From Solimicrobium sp043758755 (GTDB lineage: Bacteria > Pseudomonadota > Gammaproteobacteria > Burkholderiales > Burkholderiaceae_D), in assembly GCA_043758755.1 (NCBI GenBank), contig JAYVMW010000062.1, positions 1 to 64,000 on the forward strand: a stretch of DNA of 64,000 bases. Direction: 5' to 3'. The notes under the pieces were generated by a model. The model saw only the letters and a list, made by a program, of their open reading frames with translations. It searched no databases and was not told where the DNA came from. This document shows, in pieces, positions 34,316-43,713 of this stretch (the first letter of the stretch is position 1; every line of letters begins with the position of its first letter). The position numbers were made by a program, and so were the translations under genes.

Positions 34316-35281
34316 ATGCCGATTTCCACCACGTCCAGTTTGAACAATCCGGTGCCCCTGTCAGTCTGGATGAAGCAATGTCAGGACCAGATCGAACTTG
34401 CCCTTGCCGAATTTCTGCCGGCACCTGAACAAACGCCAACCGAATTGCATCAGGCCATGCGCTACGCCGTTCTGGATGGCGGAAAACGGGTGCGCCCACT
34501 GCTGATTTATGCTGCCGGCCAGCTAATGGCTGAAGCCGACCATGCCGAACTGACCCGGGCTGCCTGTGCGCTGGAAATGATCCACGCTTACTCGCTGGTG
34601 CATGACGACATGCCGTGCATGGACAATGACATGCTGCGTCGTGGCAAACCAACCGTGCATGTGAAATACGGCCAGGCCACCGCTCTGCTGGTCGGCGATG
34701 CGCTGCAAGCCCAGGCATTCCTGATACTGTCCGAAGGAAAAAATCCGGCAGCGCGTCAGCTGAAAATGCTGCAGATTCTGGCCCAGGCGTCCGGTTCGCT
34801 CGGCATGTGCGGCGGGCAGGCGATTGATCTGGCCAGTGTTGGCGTATCATTGACGCGCGCGCAGCTCGAGCAGATGCATCAGTTGAAGACCGGCGCCCTG
34901 TTGCGCGCCTCGGTGTTTCTGGGCGCACTGTGCGGTCAAAAACCGGATCGTCAGGAATTTAACGACGTCGAAATGGCCACACTGAACAGCTATTCACATG
35001 CAATTGGACTGGCGTTCCAGGTTGTCGATGACATTCTGGATGCCACAGCGGATTCAGCGGCACTGGGTAAAACCGCCGGCAAGGATGCGGCTGACAACAA
35101 ACCGACCTATGTGTCCATTCTGGGTCTGGAGGAATCGAAGCATCTGGCAGAAAAATTACGCCTGCAGGCACATGCGGCCCTGGCGGTGTTTTCCACCCCA
35201 GATTCCAATTCATCGGTCCCCGGTTCCAACACCCGGCGTCTTTCCGAGCTGGCTGATTTTATCGTGCAGCGCAGCGCTTAA
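34316..35281 (+). CDS. ispA: Farnesyl diphosphate synthase
   Basis: IspA condenses IPP with DMAPP and GPP to give farnesyl diphosphate for ubiquinone, undecaprenyl phosphate and other isoprenoids. The 321-residue protein has the first Asp-rich motif LVHDDMPCMDND (about 95-106, DDx4D as in bacterial FPPS), GGKRVRPLL upstream of it, and the second motif QVVDDILD (about 233-240). The C-terminus carries an extra 20-residue polar stretch before the final helix. It is followed after 22 bp by dxs. Confidence 0.95.
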   Translation: MPISTTSSLNNPVPLSVWMKQCQDQIELALAEFLPAPEQTPTELHQAMRYAVLDGGKRVRPLLIYAAGQLMAEADHAELTRAACALEMIHAYSLVHDDMPCMDNDMLRRGKPTVHVKYGQATALLVGDALQAQAFLILSEGKNPAARQLKMLQILAQASGSLGMCGGQAIDLASVGVSLTRAQLEQMHQLKTGALLRASVFLGALCGQKPDRQEFNDVEMATLNSYSHAIGLAFQVVDDILDATADSAALGKTAGKDAADNKPTYVSILGLEESKHLAEKLRLQAHAALAVFSTPDSNSSVPGSNTRRLSELADFIVQRSA

Positions 35282-35303
35282 AAGAAATTCACAATGAGCC
35301 ATC

Positions 35304-37193
35304 ATGACCATGCTTAACCAAATCAATTCCCCTGCTGACCTGCGTCTTTTATCGCGCGCCCAGCTCAAACCGCTGGCCGATGAACTGCGTGCTTTTGTGC
35401 TGGACTCGGTATCCAAAACCGGCGGTCATTTATCCTCGAATCTGGGCACGGTCGAACTGACCATCGCTTTGCATTATGTATTCAATACCCCGGAAGACCG
35501 GCTGGTCTGGGATGTCGGTCATCAGACTTATCCGCACAAAATTCTGACCGGCCGGCGCGACCAGATGCACACACTGCGCCAGCTGCACGGCATTTCAGGA
35601 TTCCCGCGCCGTTCAGAAAGTGAATACGACACGTTTGGCACAGCCCACTCTTCGACCTCGATATCGGCGGCGCTCGGCATGGCCGTGGCAGCGAAAAACA
35701 AAGGTGAAAGCCGACATTCAGTTGCCATCATCGGCGACGGTTCGATGACCGCCGGCATGGCGTTTGAAGCACTGAACAATGCCGGTGTGATGGAAGATGT
35801 GAATCTGCTGGTGATCCTGAACGACAACGACATGTCGATATCACCGCCGGTTGGCGCACTGAACCGTTATCTGGCGCGCCTGATGTCGGGTAAATTTTAT
35901 GCTGCGGCAAAAAATGTCGGCAAATCGGTATTGCCTTCGCCGGTGCTGGAAATCGCGAAACGCTTTGAAGAACACGCCAAAGGCATGATCATGCCGGCCA
36001 CCATGTTTGAAGAATTCGGCTTCAACTATATCGGCCCGATCGACGGTCATGACCTCGATGCACTGATTCCCACTCTGCAAAATTTGAAAAATCTCAAAGG
36101 CCCGCAGTTTCTGCACGTCGTTACCAAGAAAGGTCAGGGCTACAAACTGGCGGAAGCCGACCCGGTTTTGTATCATGGCCCCGGCAAATTCAATCCCGAG
36201 GTCGGGATCAAACCGGCTCCATCTGCCAAACTGACCTACACCAAAGTCTTTGGCGACTGGCTGTGTGACATGGCCGCACACGATCAACGCCTGATCGGAA
36301 TTACCCCGGCCATGCGCGAAGGTTCCGGCATGGTCGAATTTGAACAGCAGTTCCCGGGCCGTTACTATGATGTCGGTATCGCTGAACAACACTCGGTCAC
36401 CTTTGCCGCCGGCCTGGCCTGTGAAGGATTGAAACCGGTCGTGGCAATCTATTCCACCTTTTTGCAACGCGCCTACGACCAGCTGATTCATGACGTGGCC
36501 CTGCAGAATCTGAATGTCACGTTTGCTCTGGACCGGGCCGGTCTGGTTGGCGCCGACGGCGCAACCCATGCCGGCAACTATGATCTGGCTTACCTGCGCT
36601 GCATTCCGAATATGGTGATCATGGCCGCGTCCGATGAAAATGAATGCCGTCAGATGCTCAGCACCGGGTTCCACCATCAGGGACCGGCCTCGATCCGTTA
36701 TCCGCGCGGAGCAGGTGTTGGCACTGAAGTCTCCAAAGAACTCGACACCATTCCGATGGGCAAGGGCGAAATCCGACGAACCGGCCAGCAGGTGGCAATC
36801 ATGGCATTTGGCACCATGCTGCACCCGGCGCTGCAGGCCGCCGAGCAGCTCGGCGCCACGGTTGCCAATATGCGCTTTGTGAAACCACTTGATGTGGAGC
36901 TGATCAAACAACTGGCCGATTCACACGACATCCTGGTCAGTGTCGAAGAAGGTACCCGGATGGGTGGCGCAGGCTCAGCGATCGCTGAAGCCCTGGCAGA
37001 ACTGGGAATCAGCAAACCGTTGCTGATTCTGGGATTGCCGGATGTATTTATCGACCATGGCGATGCAGGCCAGTTACTGACCCTGTGCGGACTGGACAGT
37101 GCCGGGATTCAGAAATCAATCCGGCAGGTACTGGATGCCCACGGATCTGACGCACCGCCAGAGCCACGTCTGGTTGTTAACAATAAACTCTAA
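35304..37193 (+). CDS. dxs: 1-deoxy-D-xylulose-5-phosphate synthase
   Basis: The thiamine-diphosphate enzyme that condenses pyruvate and glyceraldehyde-3-phosphate, the entry point of the MEP isoprenoid pathway; it also supplies PLP and thiamine precursors. The 629-residue protein has GGHLSSNLGTVELT, the ThDP motif GDGSMTAGMAFEALNNAG (about 147-164) ending in NDNDMSIS, the transketolase segment GIAEQHSVTFAAGLA, and YPRGAG. ATG at 35304 or the second ATG at 35310 may be used. It converges on the adenosyltransferase gene with one base between the stops, so terminators must lie inside the neighbouring genes. Confidence 0.97.
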   Translation: MTMLNQINSPADLRLLSRAQLKPLADELRAFVLDSVSKTGGHLSSNLGTVELTIALHYVFNTPEDRLVWDVGHQTYPHKILTGRRDQMHTLRQLHGISGFPRRSESEYDTFGTAHSSTSISAALGMAVAAKNKGESRHSVAIIGDGSMTAGMAFEALNNAGVMEDVNLLVILNDNDMSISPPVGALNRYLARLMSGKFYAAAKNVGKSVLPSPVLEIAKRFEEHAKGMIMPATMFEEFGFNYIGPIDGHDLDALIPTLQNLKNLKGPQFLHVVTKKGQGYKLAEADPVLYHGPGKFNPEVGIKPAPSAKLTYTKVFGDWLCDMAAHDQRLIGITPAMREGSGMVEFEQQFPGRYYDVGIAEQHSVTFAAGLACEGLKPVVAIYSTFLQRAYDQLIHDVALQNLNVTFALDRAGLVGADGATHAGNYDLAYLRCIPNMVIMAASDENECRQMLSTGFHHQGPASIRYPRGAGVGTEVSKELDTIPMGKGEIRRTGQQVAIMAFGTMLHPALQAAEQLGATVANMRFVKPLDVELIKQLADSHDILVSVEEGTRMGGAGSAIAEALAELGISKPLLILGLPDVFIDHGDAGQLLTLCGLDSAGIQKSIRQVLDAHGSDAPPEPRLVVNNKL

Positions 37194-37194
37194 G

Positions 37195-37743
37195 TTATTT
37201 CCGCTCATGCTTCCACAGCACATCGCTGCGGCCGGCATGACGGTTTAACACCCGCGACAACACAAACAACAGATCCGAAAGCCGGTTTAAATATTGGCGG
37301 GGTTGCGGATTGACAGACTCGGCTTTACCCAGGGTCACCAGCATGCGTTCGGCGCGCCGGCATACCGTACGGCATACGTGTGCCAGAGCCGCAGCGCGTG
37401 AACCGCCGGGCAAAATGAATTCCTGCAGCGGACTGAGGTCTGCGTTGTATTTTTCCAGCAATGCGTCCAGTCCGGCCACCTGTTCGTCTCTGATCAAAAC
37501 GTAGCCAGGAATACACAATTCACCGCCCAGATCAAACAGATCATGCTGAATCGTCAGAAGTTCGTCAGTCAGTCCGACCGGCAAATTTTCACACAGCAGC
37601 AACCCCAGCTGCGAATTGAGTTCATCCACATCGCCCATGGCATGGACCCGCAAACTGTCTTTATCGGTGCGGCTGCCGTCGCCCAGTCCGGTAGTACCTT
37701 GATCGCCGGTTCTGGTCGCAATTTTTGATAGTCGGTTACCCAT
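37195..37743 (-). CDS. PduO-type ATP:cob(I)alamin adenosyltransferase
   Basis: A 182-residue trimeric enzyme that makes adenosylcobalamin from reduced corrinoid and ATP. Signature regions: KIATRTGDQGTTGLGDGSR (the ATP-binding N-terminus), VHAMGDVDELNSQLG, and ILPGGSRAAALAHVCRTVCRRAER, including the conserved R-x3-R-R-A-E-R stretch. It implies use of adenosylcobalamin by the cell, though no B12-dependent enzyme is in the window. It stands alone on minus, sharing a 236-bp divergent region with the DUF4124 gene. Confidence 0.93.
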   Translation of the reverse strand: MGNRLSKIATRTGDQGTTGLGDGSRTDKDSLRVHAMGDVDELNSQLGLLLCENLPVGLTDELLTIQHDLFDLGGELCIPGYVLIRDEQVAGLDALLEKYNADLSPLQEFILPGGSRAAALAHVCRTVCRRAERMLVTLGKAESVNPQPRQYLNRLSDLLFVLSRVLNRHAGRSDVLWKHERK

Positions 37744-37979
37744 AGCTGTTACCTCTGTTCTGTATTAATGCGGGGAGTGGGCGGTAGTATAAACGCAAAA
37801 CCAAGCCCAAATTCTGCACTTGTTGGGCAATATGCGGCTTATATTGCTGTTTTTTGAGCGACTTTTGCAGAATCGTTGTGCGAATCGCGACTCTTGGTTT
37901 AAAGTGGTGCGAAATAAAATTGCGCTGTCAAATTGTGCTTTCCACACCATCTTTCTGAGCGGCGTCACTGCATTTTCTA

Positions 37980-38609
37980 ATGGGAAAAATGACTAAAACG
38001 ACCTTACTGTTTTTTGTAATTCCAAGTCTGCTTCTGAGCGCCAGAGCGAACGCGGACTTTTACACCTGCAAGGATAACTCGGGACACGTTATCTCATCAG
38101 ATCGCCCGATACCGGAATGTGCTGACAAATCAACGCAGGTATTTAAAGAAAATGGTACTTTGAAAGCCCATATTCCCGCGCCTCCCACCCCGGAACAGCG
38201 CAAGGCAGCCGAAATTCAGGAACAGCAGCGTGAGAAAGACGCGCAACATCAGGAAGAACTGAAACGCGAACAACTGTTTTTTATTTCCCATTATCCAAAC
38301 GAAAATGCGATCGAGCTTGCACGAACAAGGGAACTCGATGCCATTAACGCCAAAATTGCCATCGAGACGCGCAACCTCGAATCAGCCACGGCAATATTGA
38401 ATAACAATCAGAGAATGCTGCCCAACGTGCCGAAAAATCAGGTAGCCAAAATCAGAGAAACGCAGGCAAAAATCGATGACATGACCCAGTCAGTTCAGGA
38501 ATCTACCCGTTTGATACACAGTTATCAGGCAGAGGCAGCCAACATCAATCAGCAATTTGACGCCACGCATAAACGTTATCTGGAAGTGGTGACTGCAATC
38601 AAGCATTAA
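37980..38609 (+). CDS. Secreted DUF4124-like coiled-coil protein
   Basis: A 209-residue protein with a clear signal peptide (about 1-25, cleavage after ARANA). A short DUF4124-like module follows, DFYTCKDNSGHVISSDRPIPEC (about 26-47), with two Cys that may form a disulfide. Beyond it is a long charged coiled coil (about 70-205, rich in E, K and Q). It is probably periplasmic. DUF4124 modules are common in periplasmic proteins of betaproteobacteria and gammaproteobacteria, but their role is not known. A second ATG at 37989 is an alternative start. It converges on anmK. Confidence 0.75.
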   Translation: MGKMTKTTLLFFVIPSLLLSARANADFYTCKDNSGHVISSDRPIPECADKSTQVFKENGTLKAHIPAPPTPEQRKAAEIQEQQREKDAQHQEELKREQLFFISHYPNENAIELARTRELDAINAKIAIETRNLESATAILNNNQRMLPNVPKNQVAKIRETQAKIDDMTQSVQESTRLIHSYQAEAANINQQFDATHKRYLEVVTAIKH

Positions 38610-38627
38610 CTGTTCAGGCGCAGCGGG

Positions 38628-39755
38628 TCAGCGCGGATACATCGCCCCCAGCACGCGCGGACCGGCAGCGCCAGTGACTTCAGACAGGTTGCCAGGCTCT
38701 CGCTCCACGTGACGATGTGCCAGCCAGGCAAAGGCCAGTGCTTCAACGTGATTCGGCGCTACCCCTAATACCTCAGTACTTTCCACGCTCACCGGTTTAC
38801 TGCCTGCATCCAGGGCAATCTGGATCAGCTCGATCAGATTCTTGTTGTAGGCGCCACCGCCACAGATATACACCTGCTGCACATCAGTTGCACAGGTCTG
38901 GATGGCATCAGCCAGAGTATGGGCAGTCAGGGCACACAGAGTCGCCTGGACATCAACGGGAGCAAGCGCACTGAACACGCTCAATTTGTTGTTCAGCCAC
39001 TCTTCGTGAAACAGATCGCGGCCGGTGCTTTTCGGAGGCGACTTATAGAAAAACGCTTCATCCATCAAATGCGCCAGCAACACGGTATTGATCCTGCCAT
39101 GCCGGGCCCAGTCGCCGTTGAAATCAAATGCTTGTGATTTATGACGCATAATCCATGCGTCCATCAGGACATTGCCCGGACCGGTATCGAATCCACGCGT
39201 AGCTCCATCCGAACTCAAAATGCTGATGTTGCTGATGCCGCCGATATTGGCCACAACACGGGTTTGTCCATCCTTGCCAAACACGCTTCGATGGTAGGCT
39301 GGCACCAGCGGCGCGCCCTGACCGCCGGCAGCGATGTCGCGACTGCGAAAATCGGCAATCACATCGATATCGGTCAGTTCGGCGAGCAGGGCAGGATTGT
39401 TGATCTGCATGGTATAGCCGTATTCAGGCCTGTGCCGGACTGTTTGTCCGTGCACACCGATTGCAGTAATTTTTTCAGGATACAGTCCGGTATTTTTCAG
39501 CAATTGCAGAACACATTCGGCATACACCAGCACCAGCTGATTGGCAGCCTGAGAGGCGCGATGGATTTCATCAAATCCGCTGAACTGCAATGCGAACAGT
39601 GAAGCGCGCAAGTCGGAACTGAACGGTACGTAGCTCGCACTCAGCTGCTGCATCTGGCCGGTACCATTCTCATCTTGGCGCTCTTCCATGCCAATGAGCA
39701 CACCATCAACTCCATCCAAACTGGTGCCGGACATTAAGCCGATGTAATAGCGCAT
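38628..39755 (-). CDS. anmK: Anhydro-N-acetylmuramic acid kinase
   Basis: AnmK opens and phosphorylates 1,6-anhydroMurNAc to MurNAc-6-phosphate during peptidoglycan recycling. The 375-residue protein starts YYIGLMSGTSLDGVDGVL (family signature), with GVHGQTVRH, IADFRSRDIAAGGQGAPLVP and FDTGPGNVLMD, and ends in the NHVEALAFAWLAHR motif. The frame is open from a TTG at 39761, but the ATG at 39755 is chosen. With AmgK and MurU in the same window the recycling route is nearly complete; the MupP phosphatase was not seen. The M23 endopeptidase gene lies 68 bp upstream on the same strand. Confidence 0.95.
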   Translation of the reverse strand: MRYYIGLMSGTSLDGVDGVLIGMEERQDENGTGQMQQLSASYVPFSSDLRASLFALQFSGFDEIHRASQAANQLVLVYAECVLQLLKNTGLYPEKITAIGVHGQTVRHRPEYGYTMQINNPALLAELTDIDVIADFRSRDIAAGGQGAPLVPAYHRSVFGKDGQTRVVANIGGISNISILSSDGATRGFDTGPGNVLMDAWIMRHKSQAFDFNGDWARHGRINTVLLAHLMDEAFFYKSPPKSTGRDLFHEEWLNNKLSVFSALAPVDVQATLCALTAHTLADAIQTCATDVQQVYICGGGAYNKNLIELIQIALDAGSKPVSVESTEVLGVAPNHVEALAFAWLAHRHVEREPGNLSEVTGAAGPRVLGAMYPR

Positions 39756-39823
39756 GTGCAATTACTTTCGCGTGTTAAAAGCACCGGAGGAAGTCCCGTT
39801 TGAGTGTCGCAGTCTGCACTTGA

Positions 39824-41176
39824 TCAGGCGGGACTGTCAGGACGCAACAGTGCGAATCGATGCTGCAGATCCTGTACTGCGGAACGGAAGCGCTGCATAT
39901 CCGTTGCTGTCAGGGTTGCAGGCTGCTCCACTTTGATCTTCAAAGGATCCTGGGCCTTGTTACTGACCCGGAATTCATAATGCAGATGGGGGCCGGTGGC
40001 CCAGCCGGTAGCGCCAACGAAACCGATGACGTCGCCCTGTCTGACCTTGACACCTTTATGAATACCTGGCGCAAAACGGCTCATGTGACCGTAAGCGGTA
40101 CTGTAATTGCCCCAGTGTTTTAACACCACCAGATTGCCATAACCGCCGGAAGGGCCGGCCGCATCAACCACACCGTCGGCCGAAGCGCGGATCGGCGTGC
40201 CGGTCGGCGCTGCAAAATCCACGCCGGTGTGCTGTTTCCACTGCCCCGAAATCGGATGGATGCGCATGGAAAAACCGGAAGAAATCCGGGTAAAGGCGAT
40301 CGGCGACTTCAGGAATGCTTTTTTCATGGACTTGCCATCAAAGCCATAATATCCGCCCTCACCGGCACCCTCGTCAAACCAGACTGCCTGGTACGTGTGT
40401 CCGGCGTTATTGAATTCACCAGCCACAACGCGGCCGGTGCTGACCATCGCGCCGTTCTGCCAGAAGGTTTCATATTCGATCTCAAAATGATCGCCGCGCC
40501 GCAGGTCCGATCTGAAATCGATGTTGGTCGAAAACATGTCCACCAGCTGAGACGCAACGGCATCCGGAATCTGCGCTGCATCGGTTGCGGCAAACAGGGA
40601 ACTGGTGATATTACCGGTACGCATTTCGATGTGACGTTCCAGTGGCGCAGTCGCTTCCGTCGCAACAAACTGATCCGTGCCTGGCTGGCGCTGGATGGTC
40701 ATTTTTTTGACTGCATGGTCCTGATTGACTGAAAAATAAGTTTCCAGCCACTGCAGTTCGCCATCGTCATTGGTTCTGGCACGCACGGTGTTACCGGCTT
40801 TTTGCTGAATGACCAGACGCGCGGTCTTGTCAGATTTGATGAATTGGTCCGCAGCGGTATCGTCAACGCCCAGTCTTTGCAACAAACTGCCCAGTGTGTC
40901 GCCACGGCGTACATTTTCTTCATGAACGAACAGATCGTCGCGCTCTTCGATGGCCTGCATCTGTGCTGCCAGTGTTGGAATTTCCAGTTGCTCGGTAATT
41001 TTCCGGACCGGCAAATCTGAGGCGTCCGGTGCCAGCGGTGCGACCGCGGCTGCACCCAGAACGAAAAAGGTTAGAAACAAAGCGGATGCAATGATGATGC
41101 GCGGATGTCGCGAAGCCAGAGTTGCTGCGGCTTTTTGATCTGCTGAATTGTTGGTTGAATGTGTTGGAGTCGTCAT
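39824..41176 (-). CDS. MepM/YebA-like M23 murein endopeptidase
   Basis: A 450-residue cell-envelope protein. It has a signal-anchor helix (about 26-46), a LysM-like/OapA region (about 85-130), a Csd3-like second domain (about 155-270) and a C-terminal M23 domain (about 300-420). The zinc ligands are His 316 and Asp 320 in HTGVDFAAP and His 399 in HLHYE. Family members cleave peptide cross-links to let the sacculus expand. The start at 41176 lacks a clear Shine-Dalgarno sequence. It is divergent from tyrS and upstream of anmK, an arrangement seen in other betaproteobacteria and consistent with wall turnover. Confidence 0.93.
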   Translation of the reverse strand: MTTPTHSTNNSADQKAAATLASRHPRIIIASALFLTFFVLGAAAVAPLAPDASDLPVRKITEQLEIPTLAAQMQAIEERDDLFVHEENVRRGDTLGSLLQRLGVDDTAADQFIKSDKTARLVIQQKAGNTVRARTNDDGELQWLETYFSVNQDHAVKKMTIQRQPGTDQFVATEATAPLERHIEMRTGNITSSLFAATDAAQIPDAVASQLVDMFSTNIDFRSDLRRGDHFEIEYETFWQNGAMVSTGRVVAGEFNNAGHTYQAVWFDEGAGEGGYYGFDGKSMKKAFLKSPIAFTRISSGFSMRIHPISGQWKQHTGVDFAAPTGTPIRASADGVVDAAGPSGGYGNLVVLKHWGNYSTAYGHMSRFAPGIHKGVKVRQGDVIGFVGATGWATGPHLHYEFRVSNKAQDPLKIKVEQPATLTATDMQRFRSAVQDLQHRFALLRPDSPA

Positions 41177-41357
41177 GCAATAAGTTAGAATAGGAGTTTG
41201 TTTGAAACTGTGGATTGGCTCTAAAGCAGCAATCCAGAATTATTGTAATTTGCTCAACAGTTCAAATGCGATCGCGTATTATACCAACTTTCCGTTTTTT
41301 GCCTACAAATTAAGCAGAAATTTTCTGACCAACCCATTGATAATTTGAATTGAATTT

Positions 41358-42602
41358 ATGGAATCAACAGCGCCGGCTTCACTCAAAAATTTACCGCTTT
41401 CCGACAATGTTAAAAATGCACTTGCCATCGCCAAACGCGGCACTGACGAGCTGCTGATCGAAACCGAATTTGCGCAAAAACTGGCGCGCAGTGAAAAAAC
41501 CGGCGTGCCGCTGCGCATCAAGCTGGGACTGGATCCAACTGCGCCCGACCTGCATCTGGGCCACACCGTGGTGCTGAATAAAATGCGTCAGTTGCAGGAT
41601 CTGGGTCATACCGTCATTTTTCTGATCGGTGATTTCACATCGATGATTGGCGATCCGTCCGGCCGCAACGCCACCCGCCCGCCGCTGACCCGCGAACAGA
41701 TTGAAGAAAACGCCAAAAGTTATTTTGATCAGGCCACTCTGGTACTGGACGCCGCCAAAACCGAAATCCGTTACAACTCCGAATGGTCCGATCCGCTCGG
41801 CGCGCGCGGCATGATTCAGCTGGCCTCCAAATACACCGTGGCGCGCATGATGGAACGCGACGATTTCACCAAACGCTTCAAGGCCGGCACACCGATTTCG
41901 GTACATGAATTTTTATACCCGCTCATGCAGGGTTACGATTCCGTGGCGCTCAAATCCGATCTGGAACTCGGCGGCACTGACCAGAAATTCAACCTGCTGG
42001 TTGGTCGTGAATTACAAAAAGATTATGGACAGGAACCGCAGTGCATTCTGACCATGCCCTTACTGGAAGGTCTGGATGGCGTGGAAAAAATGTCCAAATC
42101 CAAAGGCAATTATGTCGGCATTACCGAGCCGGGCAACACCATGTTCGCCAAGATTATGAGTATTTCCGACACCATGATGTGGCGCTATTACGAGCTGCTG
42201 TCTTCCTGCAGCCTGGAACAGCTGGCCGCGCATAAAAAGGCCGTACAGGAAGGACAGAATCCGCGCGACCTGAAAGTCGCGTTTGCCCAGGAAATGGTAG
42301 CGCGCTTTCACAACCGTCAGACTGCACAGGATGCACTGAGCGATTTTATGAACCGCGCCAAAGGCGGCATCCCTGACGACATTCCAGAATGCACACTGTT
42401 TGGCGCACCGCTGGGTGTGGCACAACTGCTAAAACAGGCCAACCTGTGCCCCTCCACTTCCGAAGCCATGCGCATGGTAGAACAGGGTGGCGTGCGCATC
42501 GACGGTGATGTGGTCGAAGACAAGGCCCTGCAGGTGGCTGCCGGTGAATTCGTGATCCAGGTCGGCAAGCGCAAATTCGCCAAAATTATTCTCTCAGCAT
42601 GA
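41358..42602 (+). CDS. tyrS: Tyrosine--tRNA ligase
   Basis: A 414-residue class I synthetase. The HIGH motif appears as HLGH in LGLDPTAPDLHLGH and the second as KMSKSKGNYVG, i.e. the KMSKS form of the TyrZ/TyrS2 subgroup and not the KFGKT of E. coli TyrS. A C-terminal S4 RNA-binding domain follows (about 345-410, MRMVEQGGVRIDGDVV). dtd overlaps its end by ATGA, so synthesis of Tyr-tRNA and proofreading of D-Tyr-tRNA are coupled. Confidence 0.97.
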   Translation: MESTAPASLKNLPLSDNVKNALAIAKRGTDELLIETEFAQKLARSEKTGVPLRIKLGLDPTAPDLHLGHTVVLNKMRQLQDLGHTVIFLIGDFTSMIGDPSGRNATRPPLTREQIEENAKSYFDQATLVLDAAKTEIRYNSEWSDPLGARGMIQLASKYTVARMMERDDFTKRFKAGTPISVHEFLYPLMQGYDSVALKSDLELGGTDQKFNLLVGRELQKDYGQEPQCILTMPLLEGLDGVEKMSKSKGNYVGITEPGNTMFAKIMSISDTMMWRYYELLSSCSLEQLAAHKKAVQEGQNPRDLKVAFAQEMVARFHNRQTAQDALSDFMNRAKGGIPDDIPECTLFGAPLGVAQLLKQANLCPSTSEAMRMVEQGGVRIDGDVVEDKALQVAAGEFVIQVGKRKFAKIILSA

Positions 42603-43054
42603 TTGCTCTGATCCAGCGCGTGTCGCACGCCCAGGTGGTGGTCGCAGGGAAGACCATCGGGCAGATCGGACCGGGCCTGCTGGTTCTGCTGTGCGCCGAA
42701 CGCGATGACACACTGCTGCAGGCGCAGGCTTTGTGCGAGAAATTATTGAAGTACCGGGTATTTTCCGACGCACAGGACAAAATGAATTTAAGCGTGACAG
42801 ATATCAACGGCGGGATCCTGCTGGTGCCGCAGTTTACATTGGCCGCCGATACCAATTCCGGCACCCGTCCCTCATTCACTCCGGCGGCCGCACCGGCACT
42901 GGCCAAAGAATTATTCGACCAGTTTGTCACGCTCAGCAGGTCAAAACACCCGCAGGTAGAAACCGGCGAATTCGGTGCCGATATGCAGGTGAGCTTATGC
43001 AACGACGGGCCGGTGACGTTCTGGCTGGAATGCAAGGCGGCGGTTAAATCATGA
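42599..43054 (+). CDS. dtd: D-aminoacyl-tRNA deacylase
   Basis: A 151-residue chiral proofreading enzyme that removes D-amino acids (and glycine from tRNA-Ala) from tRNA. It starts MIALIQRVSHAQVVV. The two active-site elements are present: the S-Q-x-x-L region as VPQFTLAADTNSGTRPSF, where the usual SQF is PQF, and the G-x-P motif as NDGPVTFWLE. It overlaps tyrS upstream and the phosphoglycerate mutase gene downstream, both by 4 bp. Confidence 0.95.
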   Translation: MIALIQRVSHAQVVVAGKTIGQIGPGLLVLLCAERDDTLLQAQALCEKLLKYRVFSDAQDKMNLSVTDINGGILLVPQFTLAADTNSGTRPSFTPAAAPALAKELFDQFVTLSRSKHPQVETGEFGADMQVSLCNDGPVTFWLECKAAVKS

Positions 43055-43713
43055 TTGAATTGCTTTTAATCCGGCACGGCGAAACAGACTGGAATGTGGA
43101 GCGGCGTCTGCAGGGGAATATCGACATCGGCTTAAACGACAACGGACGGCAACAGGCACGCGCGCTGGCAATGGCATTACGCAACGATCATCTGGACGCC
43201 ATTGTGTGCAGCGACCTGCAGCGCGCCGTGCAGACCGCACAGGAAATCGCCGCGCTAAAAAATCTGCCCTGCCAGATCAATCCACAGTGGCGCGAGCGCA
43301 GCTTCGGCGGCTTTGAAGGTGAACTCATCAGCACACTGGAACAACGCTATCCGGCCGAATATGCCGCGTGGCGTGCCCATGAACCCGACAGCCAGTTCCC
43401 GGCCAATGCGCAAGGTGTATTCAGCGGTGAAACAATCCGTCAGTTCACTGCCCGCATCGATACTGCACTCAAAGAATTAGCCCTCGGCAATGACCGAAAA
43501 AAAATAGCCGTCATCGCGCATGGCGGGGTGCTCGAATGTACTTACCGCATCGCCATGCAACTGCCGCTGAATGCGCCGCGCCAGGTCACCATGAAGAATG
43601 CCAGCATCAACCGTTTTGAATTAAGCATCGATCAAAATCGGCACATGCTCAAACTTGTTCAATGGGGAGACATCAGTCATCTGGATACGGCTCTGGATGA
43701 GATAACCCGCTGA
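43051..43713 (+). CDS. Histidine phosphatase family protein (GpmB-like)
   Basis: A 220-residue member of the branch-1 histidine phosphatases. The phosphoacceptor is His 9 in LLIRHGETDWNVERRLQG. Arg, Glu and His partners lie in VCSDLQRAVQTA, WRERSFGGFEG and IAHGGVLECT. The family covers phosphoglycerate mutases and many small-molecule phosphatases, so the substrate is open. It overlaps dtd by ATGA. Its last base directly abuts the stop of the convergent GGDEF gene, with no intergenic base. Confidence 0.88.
   Translation: MIELLLIRHGETDWNVERRLQGNIDIGLNDNGRQQARALAMALRNDHLDAIVCSDLQRAVQTAQEIAALKNLPCQINPQWRERSFGGFEGELISTLEQRYPAEYAAWRAHEPDSQFPANAQGVFSGETIRQFTARIDTALKELALGNDRKKIAVIAHGGVLECTYRIAMQLPLNAPRQVTMKNASINRFELSIDQNRHMLKLVQWGDISHLDTALDEITR

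Noticed and set aside
35841..36911. 356-codon minus-strand frame inside dxs
   Set aside because: The plus strand is an unmistakable dxs gene; antisense frames this long arise easily in its G/C-ending codons. No ribosome site.
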